In this document: positions 11,801 through 23,166 of the stretch, one piece after another
Position numbering within the stretch: the stretch's first letter is position 1
How the letters are laid out: each line of letters opens with the position of its first letter
Assembly (NCBI GenBank): GCA_018697195.1
Contig: CM031864.1
Coordinates: 24,252,086-24,316,085, forward strand
DNA length: 64,000 nucleotides
Source of the DNA: Certhia americana
Lineage: Eukaryota; Chordata; Aves; Passeriformes; Certhiidae
Reading direction: 5' to 3'
Notes under the pieces: generated by a model
The model's input: only the letters and a program-made list of their open reading frames with translations
The model's database searches: none
What the model was told of the DNA's origin: nothing
Made by a program: the position numbers and the translations under genes

Positions 11801-13490
11801 CTGCCCACTGTCAACCTGCGTGCAATGTTGGAGAGCTTCTGGAGGGTCTTTAAAACTCCACTTTTCCTTGCAATGGAAAAATTGAGAATGTAGGTAAATT
11901 ACTAAAGAAAAAATTCAATAGGAAACTTTTTGTAATTATTTTTGTCTCTTATTGTATACATTTATCTTTTTAACTTCTCCCTTCTGATAAATTGGGTTGA
12001 AGAAATAAAATAATCCAAACTATAAGGAAACATGGAATTTGAAAAGAGAGTATGTGTAAGTATGTTTATGTACTTTCAGATAACCTGTAATGTTCATCAT
12101 CAGAAAATGAAGGAACTATTATGTTGATCTTTCCCATTTGCCTAATTTGCCTAAACTCACAGTGCACATCTTAATCAGAGATCTTTATGGAATATAATCT
12201 TTCCTATATTAGAAATAAGGAGGTCTTTGGTTTGGAAGACAATTATGCTGAGCTTATTTTTCCCTGGCCTATAAAGAAGGTAATCCCTCTTATTAATGGT
12301 TCAAATATCAAATACAGGAGACAAGTTTAATGGAATTATTTTTTAATCTTTTCACTGTCACCACAAGTGCCACCTGACATTAATCCCCTGGCACCAGTAA
12401 TAAGATTAAACGAGAAATTTTACCTTTAGCATTGTATGAAAGACTAAAGCACAGGAAGAAACCTCATCAATGGTTTAGAAAAGGTTTAGTGTCAGTTGTA
12501 TGACAACCAAGATGATGTTCCCTATGAGAAAACAGGTACAAATAGTAAGCAAAAAATCATTGCTTTTTCTGTCTAGTGATATAGAAAAATATATCAAAAT
12601 ATTCTTGCAACCATGGGATCTAGCATTGGATAGTTTAGGGCCTGGAAACACTAAGCAAATAGGAAAGTGAGACCTAAGTGAATGAACAGCATAAACAAAA
12701 ATAATAAGTCTTCAACAGAATCTTTCCTAAAAACAAGGAAAAAACCTCTGTCTTAAGTCCAGAAATAGGGATAAATTGAAGGCTGAAAAAATCCAGATGA
12801 GTCACATCCTGTAAAAAAAAATAAAGAAATAATGAAATTGAAAACTGGGAAAGCTGCAGCTTGCTGCTAAGAAAAGAGGGTGTACTGGAGATGAAAGATA
12901 ATCTAGGTTTGATCTGGAAGCAAATCATATGGGTCTCTGTTTTCAGCAGAAGAGATTGGTTAAATGTAAGACAAAAAAAGCCAAACAAAAAAAAAAGGAG
13001 CCAAGGCTGACAAAGTAAAGTGGAAAGTAAACTACAGTAGAACAATGTTGTGTACCTAGACTCACACAGAGTGAGAATGGGCTCAAGGTTTACCAAATTT
13101 GTAAAGTCAGTAGAAATGCCATATTGGTGCAAAACAAACACAATACTTTAAGAATGGGATCTTTAAGTCCAATAGACACTCAATAAGTAGTAAAAATAAA
13201 ATGTTGAAGGGTAATTAGCCATGGAGCTGAATGAATGGGAAATCATTTACCAATGATAGTAAACTCATCTGGCAGGGCAGACTTATGCCCAGCCCAGTTA
13301 TAAAGACAAATGGATCCCAGTCTATTTTGGCTTTTTAAACCATCATAAATAATATACTGGAGAAAACCTCATTAAGGAATTGTCTAAAGGGGTATGGTAA
13401 CGTAATTAACTAGAGGGACTTTCCCAATTTTACTCAATTTCTTAAATTTGTATTCAGTCGTGAAAGTAACAAAAAATTTCTTGTTGACTC
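8836..13490. other. Long AT-rich stretch without a gene
   Basis: There are scattered A-runs (for example near 11009-11022) and no credible exon, RNA gene or CR1 3' end. From about 12.6 kb the sequence has a faint LINE-like texture that leads into the diverged LINE at 13.5 kb, but I cannot place a boundary. The 155-codon minus-strand ORF at 12674-13141 is composed mostly of Leu, Phe and Ser from AT-rich DNA and shows no domain. Confidence 0.5.
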
Positions 13491-13499
13491 AGATTTGTG

Positions 13500-14100
13500 A
13501 GGAATTAATGAAGAGAAGGATCACAAGATGATGGCAGACAATCCAGATGACTTCAAAGAAAGCAACATTAGAAATGGAGCTAAATTAATGTACAAGGTTG
13601 TACCCTTGAGGATCAATAACCAGAATGTTTGCACTGAGCAAATTGAGAGGAATTGCTGAGGAAGAGTAAGAAAAAAACATATTAGCCACAATACATGAAA
13701 GAGTCCCAAAATAATGGAGCATAGAAAAAAATCACTGTAATCCTTACCCTCTTTCAGCCTTTCTAGCAAACAACACAGAGATGAATAAATAAAAATACTT
13801 TTTTTTCAAAAAAGAGGTGAGACCTCATCTGGGCTATCACACATCTCAAAGACTATGAATTCAGACTGGACCCTGGACCAGGTTAGAGAAATAGATATCT
13901 CATAAGAAGAGCTGGAGGACTTTGCTTATTTAGGCCAGCAAAGTAAACACTGAGGAGGAAAAGCTGCTTATCAGGTGGGTAAATGTTAGGTGAAATTGCT
14001 ATATGAAAAAAAGGACAACTCTGGATCACTAAAGACACCCACTTATGAGATTTGGATTGTAAACTCAGCCTTGAAAGCATTGTCTGACATTTTCATCAAA
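13500..14100 (+). mobile_element. Probable very old, diverged CR1/L3-type LINE fragment
   Basis: Short blocks on the plus strand resemble the 3' half of LINE ORF2 from the CR1/L3 clade, in the right order. First comes a 'cacaagatgatg..gacaatccagatgac' stretch. Next is 'gtgagacctcatctgggctat', which corresponds to the RPHLEYC coding motif. Then comes 'gagctggaggactttgcttatttaggccagcaaag..ctgaggaggaaaagctgcttatcagg', which resembles the 'LGLFSLEKRRLRGDLI' region. Divergence is high, no reading frame survives and the limits are approximate. It could instead be chance A-rich similarity. Confidence 0.4.
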
Positions 14101-14459
14101 AGTCAGATTAAGAAGATATGCAGTGTCTGCCCCTGAATGTCGGGCATTTACAGTTCAGCACTAAACAAGACTTCCAGTTTTAGATAATTTGGGAAAACTG
14201 GTTTCACATGTGAGTACAATTTGTTGGAACACAGTCCTGCATTGGATTAGGAATATTAGTTAATTTCAGTTAATCTCAAATTATTTTCAAAATTTTACCC
14301 TAGCAGTACTTAAGATTCAATAGGGTAAAATATGAGAGGGAAAGCTGCTCATTTTAAAACTGACCTTTTATTCTCTGCAAGTCATTTGTGTTTTACTCAG
14401 TTAACAGATTCTTTCAAAAGCAATGTTTTCTTTAATTTTCAAACCAGAGCAGGTGCTCC

Positions 14460-14610
14460 AGTTGATGCAATTTTTGTACTGAAGGCAGCAGGCAACCCAA
14501 AGGCTATGGAGGCTCATTTAATTACTTGGCACCTCAATCCAATTAAAATGTTCCATAAAGGCAAGAGTGTCAGAATGAAAATTCAGTGCAACTTACCTAA
14601 TCCCCTACCC
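14460..14610. other. Candidate conserved noncoding element (composition only)
   Basis: A compact block of non-repetitive sequence carries TTTAATTACTTGG and CCAATTAAAATG, both containing homeodomain-type TAAT cores. The call is texture-based, since no alignment can be run here. It could be ordinary unique DNA. Confidence 0.2.
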
Positions 14611-15539
14611 ACAGCTGATACACACCACAGAAACCTGTCCATAAATTTAAGAAGTTTTTGTTACGTTTCAGATTACATGAGAATTTTGTTCATTATTTTA
14701 AGACTTTTCAAGGATTTATTTTCAATAAATCCAAGTCATCATTCACTATGAAGCTAAAACCATCCTGTAATATTGTTGCTTTCTCTATACTGGGAAAAGT
14801 TATGTGTCTAATAATTTCCCTATGAACATGGGGACAGCAAGACATTTTGCTTAGACCACAGCAGGGGGGAAGCAAATGGATTTCTCCTGGAAAGGCTCAG
14901 CTTTTGGTTTTCCATGTTATTCTTTGACTGTTTAAAATCTGAATTAAAATCTAGTTGGGGTGAAAGTTCTGGTCTTTCTATATTCGTTCGTAGGACACAG
15001 TAACATCTTAACTCCACAGGTTGAGTGCCGTGATCTGCATTTTCTTTACATGACTTGATCAATGAAAGAATGGAGTGAAACTTTTAACATTGTTTTGAAT
15101 ATTTTTAGCATCCCAGGAAAGGAAAAGTTCTTCTAAAGCTGGGAATGAAATAGGGAACGAAAATATCTCCAACTGGTTTTTCAAGCCCTAAGTTTCTATT
15201 TGCACATGAACTCTGCTTATACCTGAAACAACTTCACAAATCGATTTAAATCTCACCATTTATCCTTTCACTGAGTACAGTGTGGGCCACCTCTATTTAG
15301 GCTCCATGGATAATGTCCCAGCTGCCCTCTGATTTAGGAATTTTGTACTGTACACAATAGATTCTGAGCTCGCAAATGTTTTCTAAGGATCTGGCACAGT
15401 GGAACATCAAGCACAAACACTGCCTTCAAACATTGCTACTAAGTGGGCAGACACAGAAATGTTAAGTGATTAAAATCTCTCTTTTAAATACCTTTAAAAT
15501 GGGTTGGTTTATGATCATATATTCCCAGCAATAAGACCA

Positions 15540-15745
15540 AAGCACACCAACCTAACCAGAGCTGATTGCAGTCTCTCTATCAGTCGGAAGGCTGCAGATG
15601 CTCAGTTCACCTTGAGGCTTGCAATTGTTATTCACCAATTAAATTACAATTGCTGTACTGGAATATTAATTACAATATGTTATTGGCATCCATGAGATAA
15701 TTATTTGTCCCACACACCATGCAGAAATTTTATGCAATCCCTATT
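15540..15745. other. Candidate conserved noncoding element rich in TAAT cores
   Basis: This block has several clustered homeodomain-type cores (CAATTAAATTACAATTG, TATTAATTACAATATG, GATAATTATTTG) next to a mixed-composition flank. It is free of simple repeats and transposon sequence. That combination is typical of developmental enhancers conserved across amniotes, but conservation itself is not shown. A 63-codon ORF (15504-15695) overlaps it and looks incidental. Confidence 0.3.
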
Positions 15746-17480
15746 ATTTTCTTTTTCTGTTTTTTTTTTCAAAAACCCTCTTTTAGATTGAAGCCCTGCC
15801 AAAATGGTTATTAGCCTTTAAACAATCTCTAAATTAAAATCACACACACTTTTATTGCATCACATGTCAGTGATGTAATAAAAGATTTCCTTTTTTGCTA
15901 CCCAAAGCTTAATTCTAATGTGTGAAAATGCATAGTGAATTATGTAATTAAAAATATCAAAAATGTTTCCCAATCCCTTTACTATTAGTTTGAACAAACC
16001 ATCCCCTAAAACAAGGGTGAGTCTAAATGGAAAAAATTGTTCAATTGAGAAAGCTGCATAAGAATCCTCTGGAATTTTGCAAATTGCATACCAAACTTGA
16101 AAGAAACTGGAGGATTTTTGGAAATTTACTCTTAAATGTGTTGGTAACAAACTGATAACCATATATTTGATAACAGCAACTCAAAGGCAGAAGTGACAGA
16201 AGAATGATCTGGCAGAAATTTAAGAAAAAATTAAGACCAGAAACAGAAGGTTTGGCTTTACACACACAAAAAAAAAAAAAAAGGTCAGTTCTTTTTTAAA
16301 GCCATAATCAGAAAAGCTGCTTTTGCACAAGACATGAAAGAAGAGCATTTTGCCTGTGGCAGACTAAATCAAAATAATTATACAAGTCTCAGCTCTCTAA
16401 ACCAAGCTGGAAGCATATTTGTGTATGTTAAATTATTATCATACTAGCTTTTTCTCTAGCAGCTGACAATGTAAAACCCTTGGGTCATCTCCAGGAAGGA
16501 TACCTGTACACTAATTTTAAGAAGGAAATCAGAAGGAGAATTCTCTCTTTCAGGAGCCAAACAAATACAAGGAAATCAGTCAAGGAAGGAAAAACAAAAA
16601 ATATGTCTGTCATGTACTTTAAAAAATTATTTCAGTGCAACATGACACATATTAGAAAAGAATAACCAAGGGATGTAGCTAAAGTTACTACACTACTTCC
16701 AGCTAAGCATGGTCCAAAGTCTTGCTGTTGTTTTCAGAATTATAAGTGACCTGTGCATACAAACATTAGTGCTATGGTTACCTTGATGGTCTTGAGCTCC
16801 TGGTCACATTCTGTTACATTCCAAAAAATTATTGAATACCTGTTACTACAGTTCTCCCAAATTCATATCCTCTATCTTACCAGAGATTCTAGTAGAAAAA
16901 ACACTTCCTCACTTTGTTAGAACTCAGATCAGGATACAGAATACTCTCAAAATTGATTTCTACTCTGTATGTAAACTACTATTCCCTTTGGAATGAAGCA
17001 ACAAGGTTTCAGGAGGTAGAAACCACAAGACACAATAAGTGTTAGAGAAGCAATGATTTTACAATACTCGAGGCAAGAAGGATCCAACTGCTTTAGAGGC
17101 AGATGTACAAAACTAAAATACTGCATTTCATAGACACTCCTTGCTCAATTTCAAAAAGCCTCTTTCATCCCATCTAAGATGCCTTAGGATGTTCACATAA
17201 CTGGTTTATCTGTAATCAAATCCTTTGTCCAGACTTATTTGTCTTATTTGCTTTTTCAAAGAGACCAGCATATTATCATGTTCCTCATTCAGAAACCACC
17301 CTTTCACCTTCAAGCATCCCTGAAAAGACTTCTTGTTTTTCATAAACACATGTAGGACAACAATTTAATTTCTCCTAAAAATACTGGCAGCTTTTGCCTG
17401 ATCCTAAAATTACTGAAAGTTATACAGCCACAGCTGGGAAGTTAGATCCTAACCAGGCAATGAAAAAGTCTCTTTCCTCT

Positions 17481-17945
17481 CATGAGATTCCACCTGGAGT
17501 ACTGTGACCAATTCTTTGCACCCTGTGCTAGGAAGAGACAGACCTAATAGAGCAGGTCCAGAGTATGGATGGGATGGAACAGCTCTCCTGTGAAGAAAGG
17601 CAGTGAGAGCTTGGGTTGCAGCTTTTCAATACAAAAACAGTGTTTCTAAGACACATAATTTTTTAATTTTATTTTTAGCAAGGCCTCTAGGACCAGACAC
17701 AGGGTCCTGGGTTTTTACTGAAAGAGAGTAAGTTAAGATTGGATATAAGGAAGTAATTTTTCCCTGTGAGGGTGGTGAGGCTCTGGCACAGGGTCCCCAG
17801 AGAAGCTGTGACTGCCCCATCTCTGGAAGTATCCAAAGCCAGGTTGGATGGAGCTCTGAGCAACCTGGTCTGGTGGAAGGTTTCCCTGCCCTCAGCAGGA
17901 GTATTTGAACAAGGCAATTTTTAACATCATTTCCAGCCCAAACTA
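17481..17945 (+). mobile_element. CR1 LINE 3' end with a small internal insertion
   Basis: The plus strand reads as the last part of CR1. It starts at 'gattccacctggagtactgtgacc' (the HLEYC coding block) and passes through 'ccccagagaagctgtgactgcc' and 'gccaggttggatggagctctgagcaacctggtct'. It ends at the 'tttccagcccaaactat' 3' terminus. About 50 bp of T-rich sequence near 17636-17690 does not fit CR1 and looks like a later insertion or local decay. Stops interrupt every frame. Confidence 0.9.
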
Positions 17946-20900
17946 TAATATCATTTTTTCTGACTCTCACTCTAGTCTAGCAGTTGGCCCGCATTTATTT
18001 GTTAACAAATTGCTGCACCAACGTGGAGGAAGTGTTCAGTACCAATCAGCAGCTAAAGGTCAAACCTGGAGTGTAATTCTCCATGATTTATTTGAAGATA
18101 CAATGTGTTTTCAGTACTACCAGTTCCTAAATGGATGTTCTTATTTACTAACAGCTTTTGACAGAAGAGTATAGCTGAATAATTTCAAGAGTGGCCCTGC
18201 CAGTGACCTGAACTTGTTGAAACTGGAAAACATGCTTTCTAAAACTAATTTTCACAAACCAATTTCATTTTAAGACAAGGAACCAACATCAAGGATACTT
18301 TCCAGCAGCATAAGAACTCAGAGAAATACAAAGTGACCTGTAAGATAAATCATCATCAAGCAGGTATGATTCATGTGCCATCTTTAGGAGCCTTAGTTTG
18401 TGTTCTGTGCCAGAATTACATGGGTTCCTGGAGGCCACAAGAGAGAATTGCTCACTGAGATTCTCAGCCAAACAGGAGAGAAAGGCTCCTAGATAAGGGT
18501 GCAGACAGGGCTCTCTTGCCCTTGGTAGAACAACCACAGCAGTATAAAGCATGTGGAATCTCTGGCACACTTCTAGGCACAGACATCAAGAGCTGAAAAG
18601 CAATGCAGTAGAAGCAATAAAGGAAAATTACCAGTGTGGATGACAATGTCAAAAGCTGGTGCTGGCTGGCTGGGAGACATGACAGATGCACTCACTTTTG
18701 CCTAAAGTTGCCAGGCTAGGGAAAAACACTGTATTTGCCACATAAAACCTCTGGAAGTGAATTAGGTAAACAAATGACATCTGCTGTCTAAAATGGCCTA
18801 TGAAATAGCTGCTAGAATTTAGAAACAAAATAAGATCTGTGGGAGAGGGAAAATATTTTAAGAAGCTTAGAGACAGAATTTAATGGATTTCTTCTGATTC
18901 AAAAAAGACCTTAGATATTGAGCCCAACAAAAATAGATACCCAAATGTTAATAAATTAAAATACATGAAATTAATTTATTATTTAGCAATTAATTTATTA
19001 TTTAGACCATCACCTCATTCAATATTTCTTGAGAAATATTACCAGATTTTTCTTGCTGTTCACCCACCATGCTAATTTTCCAGCATGAAAGAAGAACATG
19101 TCAGTATGACTGTTAGGAAAATGTACAAATTCCTTGTATTATTACACCCCTCAAAAATATCAAAACAGAGCTCATTTGCTTTGCAAAAGATTCAAATATA
19201 GCTGAGAATTGAAAACAACTTGTTCCAACAGCACAGCCCTTTGAAAGCAGTAACTGCTTCATAAATAAACTCAGAAATCTATACACTGCACAACTTCTAT
19301 TAAATCAAGTGTCCAGAAAACATGCATAAATGTGCTTCTGAATGTCTGTTGAGAGGGTTTTGTCAGGGCAATATTTTCAAGCAAAAGGATTTAAGCCAAT
19401 GCCCTACTTCCCATCATCAGCTTTGATTTAGAACAGTAATTTCTGCACTGTAATTTCAAGGTGATTTCCTATTTTATCTGTTAGAAACCCTTCAAAAGCC
19501 CAGATTTGTTCAGCATAGAAAACTAATATGTACATTCTCTGCTGGTAATCAAAAAACACTTTCAGGGTAATTTTGTGACATGATCCCAATTTGCGTGCAT
19601 TTTTTATTTATTAGGAAAGGACACACTGGCTTGATGTATCAGTGCTAGTTCAGTGATCATCAACTGACCACGCCTAATTTGGAGGGAGCTCAGTGCAAGA
19701 TTACCCTCATGATGGATGAAACCTAAACACACCTTCACTGTGGTCTGTGTTTATTTTTTTCCCTGTAGCAGCTAGCTCTCTGAATTTAACAGGTTTTAAG
19801 TGTTCTGAAATTGTCACTGCACCAACAACTTCAACAGCATTTTTTCCCTAAATCTAAGTAAATCTTCACTCCCTACCTCAAATCTTATTTAAGCTATATT
19901 CAATATTTCCTGCCTTTGTTTTACATTTCCCTACAAAATAACATCAATTCTATTCCACCCACAACTGTTGTCTGTTGTTCAGTTTATTCAATAATGTTAG
20001 GAAATGTGGACAGTACTTGAGAAAACACTAAACAAAGAAAAATACAAATATTTTTGTCCATCTCAATAGTTTGTACTTTTGTTGTTGTTGCTGTAAGACA
20101 TAAACTAGCAGCATGAAGCTATTGTGTGCTTAAAATTCTCTTCCTGATATCTTTATAGTTGTCTTGGTAAGAGTTGATCATTCAATGCAAGACTGATATT
20201 TCTTATTCTTGTCACCATTTCTATATGACAGCTTTTCTTCAGTACTTTCTGCTTCATCTGAGTAACCAGCCAAACACTTAAAACAGCCACCAGCACTGAA
20301 ATGTTCCATTTTAAACAAACTCTTTGTTTGAAGCCCTTCATTCAACATCTCAGTCCCTTTGGGAAATTTCACATTCATGCCATTTTGGATTAGTTTCTTT
20401 CAATGATTACATGACAGGTCATAGCTGGATCTATCACAAAAGTGTCCTGATAACTGCATTTTCACAACTTTCAGAATTTCTTTATAACTCTCTGCTTTAG
20501 TAGCGCAAGTAGGAAATTCATACAACAATTGTGACTAAGTCTCCTTTAAATTCAAGCAAATTTTATGAGGACTTGGGTATTTCAATTTTTTTTTTAATGA
20601 AAGTTCTGCTTCTAGAAATCTACACTGGATTTTAATGAACAATATAGCTCATTACTTTCTGTATGACAAGTGTGGCAAGCGTATTATTTTCCTTTCAATA
20701 AAAGCATGCACATGAAGCATAAATGAATGTCTTCCTAGTGACAGGTTCACCATATACAATACTTCTGCATTTGCCTTTTTAGCAGTTCACCATTTGCTTA
20801 ACTTTTAATAGAAAACATTTCTTGCAATATAAACACTTTTGGTATTAGTTATGGTGTAGAGATTGGTCTGTAAGGTTTGGGGGGATGTGTGTCCCATTTT

Positions 20901-23042
20901 CTTCCCCCAGATCACAGGGGGTAATTTTCAGATGCTGCTGTGGGGAATAGATCTCACTCCAGCCATCCAGAGTCCCCAAATTTGTGCATCAAGAGGCCCT
21001 GACAAAGGTTAAAATTACGACCTTTGGCCTTAATATGACCTTTGGACTTAGCTCTTTTAGGCTTAGGATATTTTTCCTTCAGCCTCAACATCCTGGAGCT
21101 GGAGCTCAAGCTAACAACAGTATCTGTCAATGCACAGCAAAAGCAGAAAAATTAGTTACCTGAGGTGAAAAGCAAAACTGGTGCTTCAAATCTACCATAG
21201 ATAATAACTGATTGTGTTAGTCAAGGGTAGAATCTCTCATGCCTAGTGTTTATTGTTTATCATCTTTTAATACACCACTGTGAAACAAGACAAACATGAG
21301 TAGCATCACAGCTATCCCATGGTCAGTATCCATGAAAAACTACACCTCCAGGTTCAGAAGTATCCCTCCTCAACACAGTTCACAAATCTAAAACTCAAAA
21401 AATCTGATGTCAGTAGTGGGCAATTACTTTCTGACTCCTAAAACTGAGAATATGTTTGCATTAACAACTCTCACATACACACAATAATTTCCTATGTTAC
21501 AAGTTGAATGTAAGTTTTAAAAAAAAAAATTAAAAATACGACTTGCATACTGGTCTTCGATTTTTGAATTATTTATTTTTTAAACTATTTGGACAGTTTC
21601 CTGTCCAAATTAAATGCTGCTATTGGTTCTCATATCTGAAAATATTCACAATTATTGCTGAGATGTTGCCACTTGTGACAATATAAATTTACATTTGCCA
21701 GTTGGAATATGACACCAACAACCTATGTGGTTTACAGTTAACAAAATAAATGTATATTTGTTCAACATGAAATATCACAAGGTAATTCAAATTCTGCCAC
21801 TGATCTTCCATGTGTCCTTATAACAATTTCTTGTGGGAAATATATGGAATGTTCTTAATTTAGAAGTGGTTTTCTTCAACATGTCATTAATTCAAGCATG
21901 TCATTGCTACAGGTTTAACCTTTAGCTCTACAATCAATAACCTCATGCTTCAGTCCAGACTGATATTTTTATTCTAAGTGCAAAGTCTCCAGCAATTCTC
22001 CTGCCTGTGTTTTTCACCCTTTCTCACATGAAAATGAAAAATCAGATCTGATAAAGCACATTACAGCTGCAGTTATTACATTTCCAGTGTGGCCATTATG
22101 AACCTGTGTACACTCCATGCTGGGAGGCTGAGTACAGGGAATTAGGCAGTCTGGGACTTGTTGTCAGCCAACTGCAGCCCTCTCTCATATCTGATAGATT
22201 CCTACATAGACCACTATCTCATTCACTGAGGTCAAATTTATGAAGAGCTCTCCAATTTTAAAAAATCTTGGTATCTGGGGATTTTAGAGAAACACTATAA
22301 TTGGGAAAATTTCGGGGGTTTTTTAAGAGATAAGCATAGTAATGCTTAATTGTGTATTGCAAATGCTGTAATTGTGCTTTTGCCAAAGTGTCTGAAAAGG
22401 AGGCAGTGATAACATGGTCATGAACATGTGCACCAATCAGCTGTCTCGTGTAAAACAATCACTCTGCTTTTTGTGGACAGGCATGGATGAAAAGATTTAG
22501 AGTGCTATTGCATCTGAGTGCATTCGCTGAGATTACTGACCAGTACTGCAGCTTACCCTATTTTATATGAGCCCATTACTTGCAAAAAACTCTCCTTCAG
22601 GGGTGGGTATTTCCAAGCCTGGTCGCCACTCAATGGTTAGTTTGTTTGGAAAGTTGCTGAAATATTGTTTAGTTTGACAGAAACAAGGCTTTTGATGGGC
22701 TTCAAGAAAGAAAGAATAAAAATAAAAGTTTGCTTGCAATTTGAACATCATCCCTGCATACTAATTAAGTATATGCTAAGATTTTAGGAGCTTTTAATGA
22801 ATCCTGCCCTTTGCTTAGGAGATTTCAATGATGTGTTCCAGCTTGTCTTGGCAAATCCATGGGACAAAATGCAGGTGGTTAAGAAAAACTCCAAACCACA
22901 CATGCCTTATCAAAATAAATTACAAAAATTAACTTGGTCTATCAAAAATGTAGATTAAAGCCTAAACAGTGCACACTAGCAGTCATTACTAAGGTTTTGC
23001 TAAAATTCTGAGTGGGTGTCGCTGGTTGTAGACAGCATAGAA
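17946..23042. other. Long unique stretch without a gene
   Basis: No exon, RNA gene or mobile element is recognised. Minor items are a 19-bp-period tandem duplication (listed separately), a short GTT run near 20079, a G-rich patch at about 20878-20990 and an A-run near 21519-21529. Confidence 0.55.
18969..19005. repeat. Two-copy tandem duplication, 19-bp period
   Basis: The 18-mer AATTAATTTATTATTTAG occurs twice, separated by one C. The copies are identical, so the duplication is recent or is a slippage product. Confidence 0.9.
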
Positions 23043-23166
23043 TCTAGCCTGTAGTTCTTACAGCTGGGAGTAGCCACATCGATTTCTATTGCTCCACAGA
23101 AATCAATCGGGCTACTCCCAGCAGTAAGTGCTGCTCTTCACTGTAAGCGCTTACAGGCTCAGGTCC
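23043..23166. mobile_element. Ancient palindromic (MITE-like) interspersed element
   Basis: A strong inverted repeat forms a long hairpin. GCTGGGAGTAGCC (23063-23075) pairs perfectly with GGCTACTCCCAGC (23110-23122). Inner GATTTCT/AGAAATC arms and an outer AGCCTGTA (23046-23053)/TACAGGCT (23152-23159) pair extend the stem. The sequence matches my memory of a palindromic repeat abundant in turtles, crocodilians and birds, whose centre reads approximately GGGACTACTCCCATTGA..TCAATGGG and whose ends read CTGATCCTGCA or similar. It has no protein and was presumably moved by a DNA transposase. The right arm carries about 20 extra bases. A miRNA-like hairpin is the alternative. Confidence 0.65.

Larger units (their letters stand above)
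14101..17480. other. Unique DNA with two possible conserved noncoding blocks
   Basis: No gene is recognised. Two sub-blocks (14460-14610 and 15540-15745) are listed separately as candidate noncoding elements. An A-run with a short CA lead lies at about 16260-16282. The 139-codon ORF at 14332-14751 shows no domain. Confidence 0.5.

Noticed and set aside
12674..13141. 155-codon minus-strand ORF, Leu/Phe-rich
   Set aside because: Composition is that of AT-rich DNA read in a pyrimidine-rich frame. There are no distinct membrane-protein features such as spaced helices with charged loops, and no family is recognised.
14332..14751. 139-codon ORF as a possible gene
   Set aside because: No domain, no promoter or splice context. 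Part of it overlaps a block better explained as noncoding.
23046..23159. MicroRNA precursor
   Set aside because: The hairpin is symmetric over its whole length and matches a palindromic repeat family, which explains it without invoking a miRNA.
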